Assembly (NCBI RefSeq): GCF_017873415.1
Contig: NZ_JAGGKD010000019.1
Span: 1-37,597, forward strand
Length of the DNA stretch: 37,597 nt
DNA from: Methanolobus bombayensis
GTDB lineage: Archaea; Halobacteriota; Methanosarcinia; Methanosarcinales; Methanosarcinaceae
Reading direction: 5' to 3'
A model generated the notes under the pieces. That model worked only from the letters and a program-made list of their open reading frames with translations. It searched no databases and was not told the DNA's origin. Shown here one piece after another: positions 26,418-36,293 of the stretch. Within the stretch, counting starts at the first letter, position 1, and the number at the start of each line of letters is the position of its first letter. Both the position numbers and the translations under genes were made by a program.

Positions 26418-26969
26418 ATGGGACTTGAAATTGTTGTTAAGGATATCATGGATGCTGCTCAGGCAGAAGTTTCCAAAATGGATTCTGAAGCAGATGCAGA
26501 AGTAGCCCTGATTCTGGATGAAGCAAAACAGAATGCTAAAAGGATTATGGGTGAGAGTCTTGCAAAAGCAGAAGATGATATTAAAAAGATCAGGCAGCAA
26601 GAAATATCCAGTGCAAATCTTGAAGTGAAGCGCACATTGCTCAATGCACGCAAGGAAATACTCGAAAAAGTATATGTCCAGGCTGTAGAAACCATATCAG
26701 ACTTTTCTCCAGAGAAAAATGAGGAACTCCTCAAAGCTCTCATTAACAAAAATGAGGCAAACGGTACAAAGATATATTCAAATGCCGAGTCCGAGGAGAT
26801 TGTAAAAAAGATATCTTCACTCGAATATGCCGGCAATATAGATTGTCTTGGTGGTGTTGTTATCGAGAATGAAGATGGTACTATCAGATTGGATTATACC
26901 TACGATGTCATCCTTAAAAGCGTGAATGAGCGGTTGTTGAAACAGACATCTGATATCTTATTCGGGTGA
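26418..26969 (+). CDS. ahaE: A1Ao ATP synthase subunit E
   Basis: Peripheral-stalk subunit of 183 residues: a long N-terminal coiled coil (about 1-85, rich in Ala, Glu, Lys) that pairs with H, and a globular C-terminal domain (CLGGVVIENEDGTIRLDYTYD) that touches A and B subunits. ATG at 26418 is chosen over an in-frame GTG at 26409. A 50-base spacer after ahaK is the longest inside the early operon. Confidence 0.93.
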   Translation: MGLEIVVKDIMDAAQAEVSKMDSEADAEVALILDEAKQNAKRIMGESLAKAEDDIKKIRQQEISSANLEVKRTLLNARKEILEKVYVQAVETISDFSPEKNEELLKALINKNEANGTKIYSNAESEEIVKKISSLEYAGNIDCLGGVVIENEDGTIRLDYTYDVILKSVNERLLKQTSDILFG

Positions 26970-26976
26970 TTTCTAA

Positions 26977-28053
26977 ATGCAGCTGTTGCAGAAATTTAAG
27001 CGTGGTAATTCGAAAAAATCCCAGTCAAAGGGTCATGCAAATTATGCATATACCACAGCACGTGTACGTGCAATGAAAAGCAAGCTTCTGCCAAAGGAGA
27101 CCTATCCCAGGCTCATGAACATGAGCATTGATGAAATTACCAGATTCATTGAAGAATCTGAGTATAAAGAGGATGTCGACGAATTGGCAAGGCAGTATGA
27201 AGGTGTAGACCTTATTGAGCATGCCCTTAACAGGAATCTCGCAGAAACCTTTACTAAATTACTTAAAATTTCAGATGGTGATGTGAACTTCCTTATTGGT
27301 GAAAAACTCAAGAAGTTTGATATCTGGAATATAAAAACCATTCTGCGTGGTAAGTATTGTAATGCATCTACAGAAGAAATCCTTGATGCAATTGTTGCAG
27401 CAGGAAGGATGAGCTATACTTCCCTTTCAGAACTTGCAGCAAAAGCAACTTACGAGGAAGTAATCTCTGAGCTTACAAATACGGAATATTATCCGATACT
27501 AAAGAATTATGATGGTACAAATCTTTCAGAGGTCGAGAACCAACTTGATAAAATGTACTATGTTGGTTTATTTGAGGCAATCGGTGAGTCTAAATCCAAA
27601 GATAGAAAACTGTTTGCAGAATTTACCAGAATGGGCATTGATCTGAAAAATCTTATCACTCTTTTCCGTCTTAAAAAATCCGGAATTACAGATCCAGATG
27701 CAATTAATCTTATGATCGATGGAGGATTAAGGTGCAAACTTAAGGAAACAGAAAGGCTGTTGCCTCTTTCCTTTGAAGACTTTGTGTCAGAGCTGGAAAG
27801 CAATCCTTACTGGGACGTAATCTCAGATATTGTGAAACCGGATATGGCCTCATTGATAGACGTCGAGACCAGACTGAAAAAACACAGGCTTAAATCTGCA
27901 GCAAGCTTTTCACATGTTTATCCGATCTCAATTGTACCAATCATGGACTACATGCTAAGCAAACAGAATGAGATAAGCAATCTGCGGATGATTATTCGTG
28001 GTAAAGCTGCAAATCTCGAAGATGATGTTATCAAAGAACAGTTGGTGATTTGA
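26977..28053 (+). CDS. ahaC: A1Ao ATP synthase subunit C
   Basis: Central socket between rotor ring and the D/F shaft. 358 residues, mostly alpha-helical, with the family's N-terminal [17 protein letters not shown] and internal triple-repeat character. GGTGAT upstream of the ATG. Stop overlaps the ahaF ATG by one base. Confidence 0.94.
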   Translation: MQLLQKFKRGNSKKSQSKGHANYAYTTARVRAMKSKLLPKETYPRLMNMSIDEITRFIEESEYKEDVDELARQYEGVDLIEHALNRNLAETFTKLLKISDGDVNFLIGEKLKKFDIWNIKTILRGKYCNASTEEILDAIVAAGRMSYTSLSELAAKATYEEVISELTNTEYYPILKNYDGTNLSEVENQLDKMYYVGLFEAIGESKSKDRKLFAEFTRMGIDLKNLITLFRLKKSGITDPDAINLMIDGGLRCKLKETERLLPLSFEDFVSELESNPYWDVISDIVKPDMASLIDVETRLKKHRLKSAASFSHVYPISIVPIMDYMLSKQNEISNLRMIIRGKAANLEDDVIKEQLVI

Positions 28054-28352
28054 TGGAATTAGCAGTGGTCGGAAATGGCGAGTTTGTAACAGGTTTCAGA
28101 CTTGCTGGTGTCAAGAAGATATTTGAAGTTAATAATGGCGAACTTGAGCCTACTGTAGAAAAAATACTTGAGGATCGAGAAATCGGCATTCTGGTAATGC
28201 ACGGTGATGATCTGAATGAACTACCGGAGATATTGAGAAACACTATCAGCGATTCTGTTGAGCCAACTGTTGTGACTCTCGGTGGTAGTGGTGAAAGTTC
28301 GAACTTAAGGGAAAAAATAAAGCAATCGGTAGGTGTAGATCTGTGGAAATGA
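28053..28352 (+). CDS. ahaF: A1Ao ATP synthase subunit F
   Basis: Shaft subunit of 99 residues, Rossmann-like: [20 protein letters not shown] at the N-terminus and [11 protein letters not shown]-like strand ([10 protein letters not shown]). A TTG directly before the ATG is not needed. Overlaps the ahaA start by ten bases. Confidence 0.94.
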   Translation: MELAVVGNGEFVTGFRLAGVKKIFEVNNGELEPTVEKILEDREIGILVMHGDDLNELPEILRNTISDSVEPTVVTLGGSGESSNLREKIKQSVGVDLWK

Positions 28353-30079
28353 AAGGTGAAATTTATCGTGTGGCCGGACCTGTCGTTACGATTATGGGTA
28401 TCAAGCCAAAGATGTACGATGTGGTGCACGTTGGTCACGAAGGTCTTATGGGCGAAGTTATCAGAATTGAAGGTGACAAAGCCACTGTTCAGGTATATGA
28501 GGATACATCTGGTATCAAGCCAGGTGAACCTGTAGTGAACACTGGAATGTCCCTTTCTGTAGAGCTCGGACCTGGTTTATTAGAAAGTATTTATGATGGT
28601 ATTCAGAGACCTCTGAAAGTTCTCCAGGAAAAGATGGGAGACTTCATTGACAGGGGTGTAACTGCTAATGGTCTTGACCGTGAAAGAGTATGGGAATTCA
28701 AGCCAACTGTTTCCAGTGGTGATTCCGTAACAGGTGGTCAGACAATTGGTATTGTACAGGAAACAGAGAACATTGAGCACAAGATTATGGTGCCACCAAC
28801 AGTCTCCGGTACAATTGAAGAAATAAAGTCTGGAAAGTTCAAGGTAGACGAAACAATCTGCGTACTCGCAGGCGGTAAAGAACTTTCCATGATGCAGAAG
28901 TGGCCTGTAAGAATGCCACGTCCAGTAGACAAGAAATTCATTCCAAGAAGACCTCTTATTACAGGTCAGAGAATTCTTGATGGTCTCTTCCCTGTTGCAA
29001 AAGGCGGTACAGCAGCTATCCCTGGTCCATTCGGATCAGGAAAGACTGTTACACAGCAGCAGCTTGCAAAGTGGAGTGACACTGATATTGTAGTTTATAT
29101 CGGATGTGGAGAACGTGGAAACGAGATGGCTGATGTACTGAATGAGTTCCCTGAACTCCAGGACCCAAAGACCGGTCGTCCACTCATGGAACGTACAGTC
29201 CTTATCGCAAACACATCCAACATGCCTGTAGCTGCTCGTGAAGCATCTGTTTATACAGGTATTACGATCGCGGAATATTACCGTGACATGGGGTACGATG
29301 TATCACTTATGGCTGACTCTTCATCCAGATGGGCAGAAGCAATGAGGGAAATTTCCTCAAGGCTTGAAGAAATGCCTGGTGAAGAAGGTTATCCAGCATA
29401 CCTTTCTGCAAGGCTCTCAGAATTCTATGAGCGTGCAGGTGCGGTAAAGTCACTTTCCGCAGAAGAAGGTTCAATTACAGTTATTGGTGCAGTATCACCA
29501 CCTGGCGGTGACTTCTCAGAGCCTGTAACACAGAACACCCTCCGTATCGTAAAAGTGTTCTGGGCACTGGATGCAAAACTTGCACAGAGAAGACACTTCC
29601 CGTCCATTGACTGGCTTACAAGTTACAGTCTGTACACCCAGGGTCTTGCTGACTGGTTTGCAGAGAACGTCGCACCAGACTGGGTACCACTCAGGGACAA
29701 TGCAATGGATCTTCTCCAGCAGGAATCCGAACTTCAGGAGATCGTACAGCTTGTAGGTTCCGATGCCCTTCCGGAAGACCAGCAGCTTGTTCTGGAGATT
29801 TGTCGTATGCTCAGGGAATATTTCCTTCAACAGAACGCATTCCATCCTGTTGACACATATTGTCCGTTCGACAAGCAGTACCAGTTACTCAAAGCTATCT
29901 CCAAGTACAGTGATATGGCACAGGCAGCACTTGAATCCGGCATACCAATGAAGGATATATTGTCCATTGAGTCAAAGGACGAGCTTGCAAAGGTCAAATT
30001 CGAAGAGGACTTCGAAGGTGCACTGAATGTTGTCATGGAGAAGATGGACAAGGAATTTGCAGCACTCGGAGGCAACTAA
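28343..30079 (+). CDS. ahaA: A1Ao ATP synthase catalytic subunit A
   Basis: ATP-forming subunit of 578 residues. Walker A GPFGSGKT at about 228-235, the large archaeal non-homologous insert before it (about 115-190), and the [25 protein letters not shown] segment identify it. I take the GTG at 28343 as start: it gives [15 protein letters not shown], which parallels the Methanosarcina protein, and GGTAGGTG is well placed. ATG at 28349 would remove two residues. Confidence 0.97.
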   Translation: MEMKGEIYRVAGPVVTIMGIKPKMYDVVHVGHEGLMGEVIRIEGDKATVQVYEDTSGIKPGEPVVNTGMSLSVELGPGLLESIYDGIQRPLKVLQEKMGDFIDRGVTANGLDRERVWEFKPTVSSGDSVTGGQTIGIVQETENIEHKIMVPPTVSGTIEEIKSGKFKVDETICVLAGGKELSMMQKWPVRMPRPVDKKFIPRRPLITGQRILDGLFPVAKGGTAAIPGPFGSGKTVTQQQLAKWSDTDIVVYIGCGERGNEMADVLNEFPELQDPKTGRPLMERTVLIANTSNMPVAAREASVYTGITIAEYYRDMGYDVSLMADSSSRWAEAMREISSRLEEMPGEEGYPAYLSARLSEFYERAGAVKSLSAEEGSITVIGAVSPPGGDFSEPVTQNTLRIVKVFWALDAKLAQRRHFPSIDWLTSYSLYTQGLADWFAENVAPDWVPLRDNAMDLLQQESELQEIVQLVGSDALPEDQQLVLEICRMLREYFLQQNAFHPVDTYCPFDKQYQLLKAISKYSDMAQAALESGIPMKDILSIESKDELAKVKFEEDFEGALNVVMEKMDKEFAALGGN

Positions 30080-30080
30080 A

Positions 30081-31460
30081 ATGACCAAGGAATATAAGAC
30101 GATCACAGAAATATCCGGACCACTGATCTTCCTCGAGAAGACCGAACCGGTAGGTTATGGTGAACTTGTTCACATCAATCTTCCAGACGGTACAACAAAG
30201 AGAGGTCAGGTTCTTGATACCTCATCTGACGTTGTAGCAGTTCAGGTATTTGAAGGTACAGGCGGACTTAACGAAGAGTCCGGTGTAGTGTTCTCCGGTG
30301 AGACCATCAAGCTTCCTGTATCAAAGGACATGCTAGGTCGTATCCTGTCCGGTGCAGGTGAACCACTTGACGGCGGACCACGCATTGTTCCAGAAGACAG
30401 GATTGACGTTAACGGTGCATCAATGAATCCATATTCAAGGATGCCACCAGAGGACTTTATCCAGACAGGTATCTCCACCATTGACGGTACAAACACACTT
30501 GTGCGTGGACAGAAGCTCCCTATCTTCTCAGGATCAGGTCTTCCACATAACGAGATTGCTCTTCAGATAGCACGTCAGTCTAAGGTACCAGGTTCCACTG
30601 AAGATTTCGCAGTAGTATTCGCTGCAATGGGTATCACAAACGAAGAAGCCCAGTACTTCATGGAAGACTTCGAGAAGACCGGTGCTCTTGAAAGAGCTGT
30701 GGTTTTCCTTAACCTTGCAGATGACCCTGCTGTAGAACGTATCATCACACCAAGGATGGCTCTTACAGCTGCAGAGTATCTAGCATACGAACACGATATG
30801 CACGTACTTGTTATTCTTACTGACATCACAAACTACTGTGAAGCACTCCGTCAGATGGGTGCGGCCCGTGAAGAAGTACCAGGTAGACGTGGTTACCCAG
30901 GTTACATGTACACTGACCTTGCATCACTCTACGAGCGTGCAGGTGTTATCAAAGGAAGGAAAGGATCAGTTACTCAGTTCTCAATCCTTACAATGCCAGG
31001 TGACGATATCACCCACCCGATTCCTGACCTTTCAGGATATATCACAGAAGGCCAGATCGTAGTTTCCAGGGAACTTCACATGAAGGGTATCTATCCACCT
31101 ATCAATGTGCTTCCATCACTCTCACGTCTGATGAACTCAGGCATCGGTGACGGAAAGACCAGAGATGACCACAAGGCTGTATCTGACCAGATGTATGCTG
31201 GTTATGCAGAAGGTCGTGACCTCAGAGGTCTTGTAGCCATTGTAGGTAAGGAAGCACTGTCTGAAAGGGACCAGAAGATCCTTGAGTTCGCAGATCTGTT
31301 CGAGGACAGGTTCGTACGTCAGGGAAGAGATGAAGACAGGTCCATTGAAGACACTCTTCAGGTTGGCTGGGACATTCTCTCTGAACTTCCTGAATCTCTG
31401 CTAACCAGGATCGATAACAAATATATCGAGAAGTACCACCCTGCTCACAAGAGCAATTAA
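30081..31460 (+). CDS. ahaB: A1Ao ATP synthase regulatory subunit B
   Basis: Non-catalytic nucleotide-binding partner of A. From the ATG at 30081 it has 459 residues; the P-loop position reads SGSGLPHNE, the expected non-catalytic form. GGAGG lies just upstream, inside the ahaA end. The longer frame from 30027 is inside ahaA and rejected. Confidence 0.97.
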   Translation: MTKEYKTITEISGPLIFLEKTEPVGYGELVHINLPDGTTKRGQVLDTSSDVVAVQVFEGTGGLNEESGVVFSGETIKLPVSKDMLGRILSGAGEPLDGGPRIVPEDRIDVNGASMNPYSRMPPEDFIQTGISTIDGTNTLVRGQKLPIFSGSGLPHNEIALQIARQSKVPGSTEDFAVVFAAMGITNEEAQYFMEDFEKTGALERAVVFLNLADDPAVERIITPRMALTAAEYLAYEHDMHVLVILTDITNYCEALRQMGAAREEVPGRRGYPGYMYTDLASLYERAGVIKGRKGSVTQFSILTMPGDDITHPIPDLSGYITEGQIVVSRELHMKGIYPPINVLPSLSRLMNSGIGDGKTRDDHKAVSDQMYAGYAEGRDLRGLVAIVGKEALSERDQKILEFADLFEDRFVRQGRDEDRSIEDTLQVGWDILSELPESLLTRIDNKYIEKYHPAHKSN

Positions 31461-31478
31461 TTAAAAAGGTGATCCAAC

Positions 31479-32096
31479 ATGGGCGTGAAAGATGTAAAAC
31501 CAACTCGATCAGAACTTATTGAGATCAAGAAGAAGATTAAGCTCTCTCAGAGTGGTCACAAGCTGCTCAAGATGAAAAGAGATGGTCTTATCCTTGAGTT
31601 CTTTGAGATCCTGAGCAAAGCAAAGGATGTCAGATCTGAGCTGGATGCCGCCTATGAAGGTGCTTCCCGTAAGATTGGTATTGCAAATGCTGTTGACGGT
31701 ACCATTACCGTCAAATCCACAGCTTTTGCACTTCAGAGCAAACCTGAGATCGAGCTGGAAAGCCGTAACATCATGGGTGTTGTGGTTCCAAAGATCGAGT
31801 CATCAAGTGTCAAGAAATCCATTAATGAACGTGGTTATGGTATTCTTGGTACAAGCTCATATACTGATGAAGCAGCAGATTCTTATGAGGAACTTGTTGA
31901 GAAGATCATCCTTGCAGCAGAGATAGAGACCACCATGAAAAAGCTTCTTGATGATATTGAGAAGACAAAAAGGCGTGTCAATGCTCTTGAATTCAAAGTC
32001 ATTCCTGAACTTGAGGAAGCAATGGTCTTCATAAGACTCCGTCTTGAAGAGATGGAAAGGGAAAACACCTTCAGACTTAAGAGGATTAAGGGATAA
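31479..32096 (+). CDS. ahaD: A1Ao ATP synthase subunit D
   Basis: Central shaft subunit of 205 residues, two long helices paired as a coiled coil: N-terminal [32 protein letters not shown] and C-terminal [31 protein letters not shown], the classic family signature. AAGGTGATC precedes the ATG. Confidence 0.96.
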   Translation: MGVKDVKPTRSELIEIKKKIKLSQSGHKLLKMKRDGLILEFFEILSKAKDVRSELDAAYEGASRKIGIANAVDGTITVKSTAFALQSKPEIELESRNIMGVVVPKIESSSVKKSINERGYGILGTSSYTDEAADSYEELVEKIILAAEIETTMKKLLDDIEKTKRRVNALEFKVIPELEEAMVFIRLRLEEMERENTFRLKRIKG

Positions 32097-32125
32097 TCCT
32101 CTAATATCTTTTTTAAACTGTTTTT

Positions 32126-32302
32126 ATGACTGAAGATCCTGAAAATCGGCCGAATATTGTCGATCGCTTTTTTATAAAATTAATGCAACCAGAGAATCTT
32201 GGAAGGATTCTCAGGTGGGCCTGGCTCATATCATTAGTGATGTTAGCACTTGGCTATGTTATAATCTTTAGTAAAATTTCACAGTATATTGATTTTATAT
32301 GA
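32126..32302 (+). CDS. ahaG: A1Ao ATP synthase subunit G (small membrane protein)
   Basis: A 58-codon frame starting 29 bases after ahaD: MTEDPENRPNIVDRFFIKL, then QPENLGRILRWAW, one membrane helix (about 31-49) and a short tail. The phrase RFFxKLMQPENLGRI is what I recall of AhaG, the last gene of the Methanosarcina aha operon. Its role in the complex is poorly defined. Too short for usual gene-finder cut-offs. Confidence 0.82.
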   Translation: MTEDPENRPNIVDRFFIKLMQPENLGRILRWAWLISLVMLALGYVIIFSKISQYIDFI

Positions 32303-32323
32303 TATGGTTGCTGAAACCAAACA

Positions 32324-32803
32324 TTATCCTTTTAGTGACCTAAAGGTCTCAAGTACTTTTTCTGCATGTCCCTTAGTCCTGACATTATCCCATATTTTTG
32401 CAATGTTTCCTTCATTATCTATGAGGAAAGTTGTTCTTACTGTTCCAAGGTACTCTTTACCATAGTTCTTCTTTGTTCTCCAGACATCATATTTCTGGTG
32501 AACACTGGTATCTTCATCAGAGAGAAGAGTTATTCCAAGTTCTTTTTTTTCAGTGAATTTGATATGAGATTTGATGCTATCCTTGCTAATTCCCAGTATG
32601 ATTGCATCTTCTGATTCAAAATCACTCTTCAATGTTGTAAAATCCTGTGCTTCCCTTGTGCATCCTGATGTGTTATCCTTTGGATAGAAGTAAAGAACTA
32701 TCCATTTTCCAGAAAAATCCTTGAGACATACATTATTCTCATTCTGATCAGGGAGACAAAACTCAGGAGCTTTTTGTCCTTCAGTGAGTGAATTCTTGCT
32801 CAT
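32324..32803 (-). CDS. bcp: Peroxiredoxin, BCP/PrxQ type
   Basis: Thiol peroxidase that reduces hydrogen peroxide and organic peroxides. 159 residues from the ATG at 32803, with GQKAPEFCLPD, the active-site YFYPKDNTSGCTREAQDF (peroxidatic Cys48), and DEDTSVHQKYDVW. Two departures: TSGC replaces the usual TPGC, and the resolving Cys five residues on is Gln, so it works as a one-Cys enzyme or uses another thiol (Cys16 or Cys26). An ATG at 32827 adds eight residues; neither start has a clear ribosome site. Confidence 0.92.
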   Translation of the reverse strand: MSKNSLTEGQKAPEFCLPDQNENNVCLKDFSGKWIVLYFYPKDNTSGCTREAQDFTTLKSDFESEDAIILGISKDSIKSHIKFTEKKELGITLLSDEDTSVHQKYDVWRTKKNYGKEYLGTVRTTFLIDNEGNIAKIWDNVRTKGHAEKVLETFRSLKG

Positions 32804-33078
32804 GCCATAGTTTATGTATGTTTTCATTTAAAGACTTTAAGCAAAAAGGAACAATACAAATATATTTTTTTAGTAAAAGGAAATTGGGCTGGCTTTAATA
32901 ATCGGGGCAGAGTTGTAAGTTATTTTTAAGACCAACCCATTTTGTAAAAAGTAAGTTCTAAATATATATTTGAGCATCAGTATGTATATAGTACACAATA
33001 TTCTATATTGGTAAGCTATATTTGATTGAAACTGATGGGAATTAGAGAATAATAGCATCTGGGTTGGAGCAAACAAAC

Positions 33079-33729
33079 ATGGGAATACTTGATATTCGGA
33101 ACCTGTCTGTCAGTTATGATGGAAAAACGATTCTTTCAGACTTTGATCTTTCCGTTTCTAAAGGAGAAAAGATACTTATCAAAGGAAGGTCAGGAATTGG
33201 AAAATCAACTCTTTTCAGAATTATTATGGGATTTAGTGTACATAATTCAGGGGAAATATCACTGGACGGTATTCCTGTTGATTCAGAACATATATGGGAT
33301 ATAAGAAGAAGGGTTGCTTACGTGTCACAGGATACGGATATTGCAGAAGGAAAAGTCAGTGACCTGCTTGATGAAGTATTCTCGTTCAAGGCGAACAAGG
33401 ATAATCCTGCAATAGAAGACCTTGAATCAATAATGGATGAACTGTCTCTCTCTTCCGGGTTACTGAACAAACAATACATGAAACTGTCAGGCGGTGAAAA
33501 ACAAAGAATTGCACTTGTCCTTGCATTAATATCAGGGAAGGATATTTTTCTGCTTGATGAAGTCACAGCAGAGCTTGATGCAGATCTAAAACATAAAGTT
33601 GTGGAAATGTTCTTTGATAATTCACAATGGACGGTACTTTCCATTTCACATGACAGGGAGTGGGAGGATAAAGCTTTGAAAGTAATTGATTTCTCTGAGG
33701 AGGCAAATAATGGAAACATACGACATTAG
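33079..33729 (+). CDS. ABC transporter ATPase, FetA/YbbL type
   Basis: ATP-binding subunit of 216 residues: Walker A GRSGIGKST at 36-44, signature LSGGEKQR, Walker B IFLLDEVTAELD, H-loop ISHDRE. With the following FetB-like permease it would form an exporter linked to iron homeostasis in bacteria. The ATG at 33079 is preferred to TTG at 33064; GGTTGGAG lies upstream. The last 20 bases overlap the permease gene. A TATA-like AATATATATT near 32960 is upstream. Confidence 0.9.
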   Translation: MGILDIRNLSVSYDGKTILSDFDLSVSKGEKILIKGRSGIGKSTLFRIIMGFSVHNSGEISLDGIPVDSEHIWDIRRRVAYVSQDTDIAEGKVSDLLDEVFSFKANKDNPAIEDLESIMDELSLSSGLLNKQYMKLSGGEKQRIALVLALISGKDIFLLDEVTAELDADLKHKVVEMFFDNSQWTVLSISHDREWEDKALKVIDFSEEANNGNIRH

Positions 33730-34501
33730 TCTTGAAGGTATGCTGTTTTCGTTCCTGTTACTCCTCATACCACTTGTGATTAGTTATTATCTGGGACTGA
33801 AACTCACTTCTTCTACACTTGAAAGTGCAGTAAGAATGGTTCTACAACTTGTTTTTGTAGGTATTTTTCTTACCTTTGTCTTTGATCTGAATAATGCTTT
33901 TATCAATATTACATGGGTGTTTGTAATGGTTATTGTTGCTTCTCATACTGTTCTGAAAAACGCGGAACTGAAAACGCGAAACTTATTACCTGTACTCGTG
34001 CTTTTCATGGCCCTGACAAATTATTCCATGCTTCTTTATTTCAACAGGTTCATACTGGATCTCAATAATCTCATTGATGCAAGATATTTTATACCTATTG
34101 CAGGTATGGTATTGGGTAATTCACTGAAAGCCAATGTCATAGGAATGGAAAATTTCTGCAATGAGATACAGAGGAACGAAAATCGCTATCTTTTCCGTTT
34201 ATCGATGGGTGCTGAAAAGACAGAAGCTCTTGTTCCTTATTTACGCAAGAGCATGAGAGTTGCATTAAAACCAACAATTGCAAATATGGCTACCATTGGT
34301 ATAGTTTTCCTTCCAGGGATGATGACCGGTCAGATACTTGCCGGTGCAAGTCCTATTGTTGCCATAGAATACCAGATTGCCATCATGCTTGCGATATATG
34401 TCACTACAATGGTGAATGTTTTTTTGGGTGTTCTTGTCCTGATACACAGAGGTTTTGATGATTACGGAATGTTCAAAAAAGAATTGTTAAGGAATCCCTG
34501 A
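33710..34501 (+). CDS. ABC exporter permease, FetB/YbbM (UPF0014) family
   Basis: Membrane permease of 263 residues with about seven helices. The conserved block SAVRMVLQLVFVGIFL near the start, the MVLGNSLKANVIGMENF segment with its coupling-like charged stretch, and PGMMTGQILAGASPIVAIEYQIAIM identify UPF0014. Bacterial FetAB exports excess iron and helps against oxidative stress; substrate here is inferred. GAGG nine bases before the ATG at 33710. Substrate specificity cannot be read from sequence. Confidence 0.9.
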   Translation: METYDISLEGMLFSFLLLLIPLVISYYLGLKLTSSTLESAVRMVLQLVFVGIFLTFVFDLNNAFINITWVFVMVIVASHTVLKNAELKTRNLLPVLVLFMALTNYSMLLYFNRFILDLNNLIDARYFIPIAGMVLGNSLKANVIGMENFCNEIQRNENRYLFRLSMGAEKTEALVPYLRKSMRVALKPTIANMATIGIVFLPGMMTGQILAGASPIVAIEYQIAIMLAIYVTTMVNVFLGVLVLIHRGFDDYGMFKKELLRNP

Positions 34502-34507
34502 ATCATT

Positions 34508-34831
34508 TCAGTTTAAACTACTGCTTAGATGAAGTCCTATTACTCCTATTGCTATGAGTGCAAGGAATGCTATTCTTATCGGTGGCATTGGTTCATTGAA
34601 TTCCATGTAGCCTATTATAGATATCAATGCCACCCCAAGTCCTGCCCATATGGCATAGGCAACGCTGACATCTATTTTTTTCAGGGCTATGGTGAAGGCA
34701 ACGAAACTGAACCCATAGAATACAAAGATCAAAATGGATGGCAGTGGTTTTGTGAAGCCTTCAGCCAGTTTCATACATGTAGTTCCGCAAATCTCAAAAA
34801 TGATGGCAAATGCCAGATAAAGATAGCTCAT
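34508..34831 (-). CDS. Small multidrug resistance (SMR) efflux protein, EmrE-like
   Basis: Four-helix drug/proton antiporter subunit of 107 residues. Essential Glu13 lies in FEICGTTCMKLAEGF, and the AYAIWAGLGVALISIIGY segment matches helix 3 of EmrE/QacE. Only one SMR gene is present, so it would work as a homodimer. A strong GGAGG site precedes the ATG. Guanidinium export (Gdx/SugE type) is an alternative, though the KLAEGF and IWAGLG residues look more EmrE-like. Confidence 0.9.
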   Translation of the reverse strand: MSYLYLAFAIIFEICGTTCMKLAEGFTKPLPSILIFVFYGFSFVAFTIALKKIDVSVAYAIWAGLGVALISIIGYMEFNEPMPPIRIAFLALIAIGVIGLHLSSSLN

Positions 34832-34959
34832 TTTTCCTCCATACGTACACTTTATTAAAATATAATTTTAAAATACTTTCTACTATTTCTAAACATAGCG
34901 TCAGTTTATAATACTATTTTAATCCACATTTCCTATAATCTTAAAGGAGATGCTCTTTA

Positions 34960-35745
34960 ATGCCAGTAATGACATTCATTGCCTGTAGGATGTTTGAAGA
35001 TGAGATTGTTCACATCATTGAGAATGACAGTTCAGTAAAGAGTCTGCTAGTAGTAGACAACACAGATAGTGATGGACTTGTGTCTAAACTGAAAGATTCT
35101 GGTTGTGATTTTACTCTGATAACAGAAAACAGGCTTTCAGATTTTTCTCAAGAAAAAGAAAATCTTGTTCTTGTAGTGGAAATGCTCGAGCTTGCTTTAC
35201 ATGCTAATCCTGATAATCTTAAAAAAGTTGTTTATGATAGGGCACGTGAGATGGCAAAATATTCAGATGGTATTTTGCTTTTTTATGGTCTTTGTGGTAA
35301 TGTCCTTGGAAAAGTTGATACAGAACTTGCTGATCTATCGTGCCCAGTCCGAATACTGAAAGAGAATAACGGAGACGTTATTGATGATTGTATAGGTGCA
35401 GTGCTTGGAGGAAGGGCTGCATATCTTGAAAAATTAAAAAGTTTTAATGGAACAGGTACTTTTTTCATGACTCCAATGTGGGCATCCCACTGGCGGGAAA
35501 TGGTTGTATCTGCAGGTATGACCCCTGATCCTGACAATATAAAACTCTCAAAGTTCGTTTTTGATTATGCAGGATACAAGAATGTGGCTAAAATGGACAC
35601 GGGACTTTATTATGAAAAGCAGTTTGAAGCTATGGTTGAAGAGTTTGCAGGTATTTTTGGTTTTCAAATCATTGAAATGAAAGCCAGTCCTGAGTTGCTT
35701 GTGCGCTGTTATGAACAGTTGAAAGATGAAATATTTGTTGTTTAA
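34960..35745 (+). CDS. DUF1638 family protein
   Basis: Soluble protein of 261 residues of the DUF1638 family, common in methanogens and methylotrophic anaerobes near corrinoid methyltransferases. Visible landmarks are MTFIACRMFEDEI, LLFYGLCGNVLGK and FFMTPMWASHWREM, with conserved Cys and His that could bind metal or substrate, and YKNVAKMDTGLYY. The function is not established. A strong AAAGGAGAT site precedes the ATG. It stands alone here, with no methyltransferase gene adjacent. Confidence 0.82.
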   Translation: MPVMTFIACRMFEDEIVHIIENDSSVKSLLVVDNTDSDGLVSKLKDSGCDFTLITENRLSDFSQEKENLVLVVEMLELALHANPDNLKKVVYDRAREMAKYSDGILLFYGLCGNVLGKVDTELADLSCPVRILKENNGDVIDDCIGAVLGGRAAYLEKLKSFNGTGTFFMTPMWASHWREMVVSAGMTPDPDNIKLSKFVFDYAGYKNVAKMDTGLYYEKQFEAMVEEFAGIFGFQIIEMKASPELLVRCYEQLKDEIFVV

Positions 35746-35784
35746 GGTGAATTTCAGTTTTTTCTTTAATTTATTCAAAAAGTA

Positions 35785-35808
35785 AATGGATAATTACCAT
35801 TATCCATT
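35785..35808. terminator. 10-bp hairpin after the DUF1638 gene
   Basis: Arms AATGGATAAT and ATTATCCATT are perfectly complementary with a four-base loop, between two convergent genes; AT-rich flanks on both sides allow it to work in both directions. Confidence 0.55.
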
Positions 35809-35822
35809 ATTCGGGATTATAA

Positions 35823-35845
35823 CAAAGGAATTTCAATCTCCTTTG
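35823..35845 (-). terminator. Hairpin at the end of the small 80-residue gene
   Basis: Arms CAAAGGA and TCCTTTG, nine-base loop, spanning the stop codon of the leftward gene. Confidence 0.4.
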
Positions 35846-36075
35846 CTGTACGTTCTTACAGATTCGATTTTCTCCCAGTCATAATATGTGTTGATTTTCT
35901 GACCGCTGTCTTCCTCTGTAATGCGTACAAACTGTTCACCAAGGAAAATGATCACTTTTTCGTAAATTTTTCCTTCGTTTACCTGAATGCTAACGCCTTC
36001 CCTGAGTTTTCTTGACATTGTTCCATGAAGCGGGGACGATGCATATTCAAATACTTTTTCCCATGTATCTTTCAT
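35833..36075 (-). CDS. Small conserved-looking protein of unknown function
   Basis: From the ATG at 36075 (AAAGGTG site) 80 residues: an N-terminal helix (KDTWEKVFEYASSPLHG) and a beta-rich half (VSIQVNEGKIYEKVIIFLGEQFVRITEEDSG, then YYDWEKIESVRTYS) resembling a small barrel. No cysteines, no signal or membrane segment. I do not recognise the family. The upstream palindrome at 36118-36140 and TATA-like TTATATTAAA on the minus strand near 36165 suggest a regulated single-gene unit. Confidence 0.65.
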   Translation of the reverse strand: MKDTWEKVFEYASSPLHGTMSRKLREGVSIQVNEGKIYEKVIIFLGEQFVRITEEDSGQKINTYYDWEKIESVRTYSKGD

Positions 36076-36117
36076 TTTTTCACCTTTCAATTCACTGTGG
36101 TTTTTAAAATTCGATCC

Positions 36118-36140
36118 ATGTATGATTTGCAATCATACAT
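36118..36140. promoter_or_regulatory. Perfect 10-bp palindrome at the transcription start region
   Basis: Half-sites ATGTATGATT and AATCATACAT with a three-base TGC spacer, 43 bases upstream of the 80-residue gene and roughly 25 bases downstream of its TATA-like element. The position fits an operator or a 5' hairpin of the transcript. Confidence 0.55.
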
Positions 36141-36293
36141 CGGATTCTTATGTGCGGGTATTTAATATAAAAAAGTTACTTCTATTGCTCTTTTAATATA
36201 CACTCTCATACATATATATTACTAACTTAGACATTTATGTAACAGAAAATCAAAAAACAAACAAAAAAAGTTTAATCTATTGTCTGAAATCAA

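Noticed and set aside
30027-30080. Upstream extension of subunit B
   Set aside because: It is entirely within ahaA and the GGAGG-preceded ATG at 30081 gives the normal start.
32880-32945. Imperfect inverted repeat upstream of fetA as a riboswitch
   Set aside because: The arms pair poorly with a bulge and lie upstream of the likely TATA box, so they would not be in the transcript.
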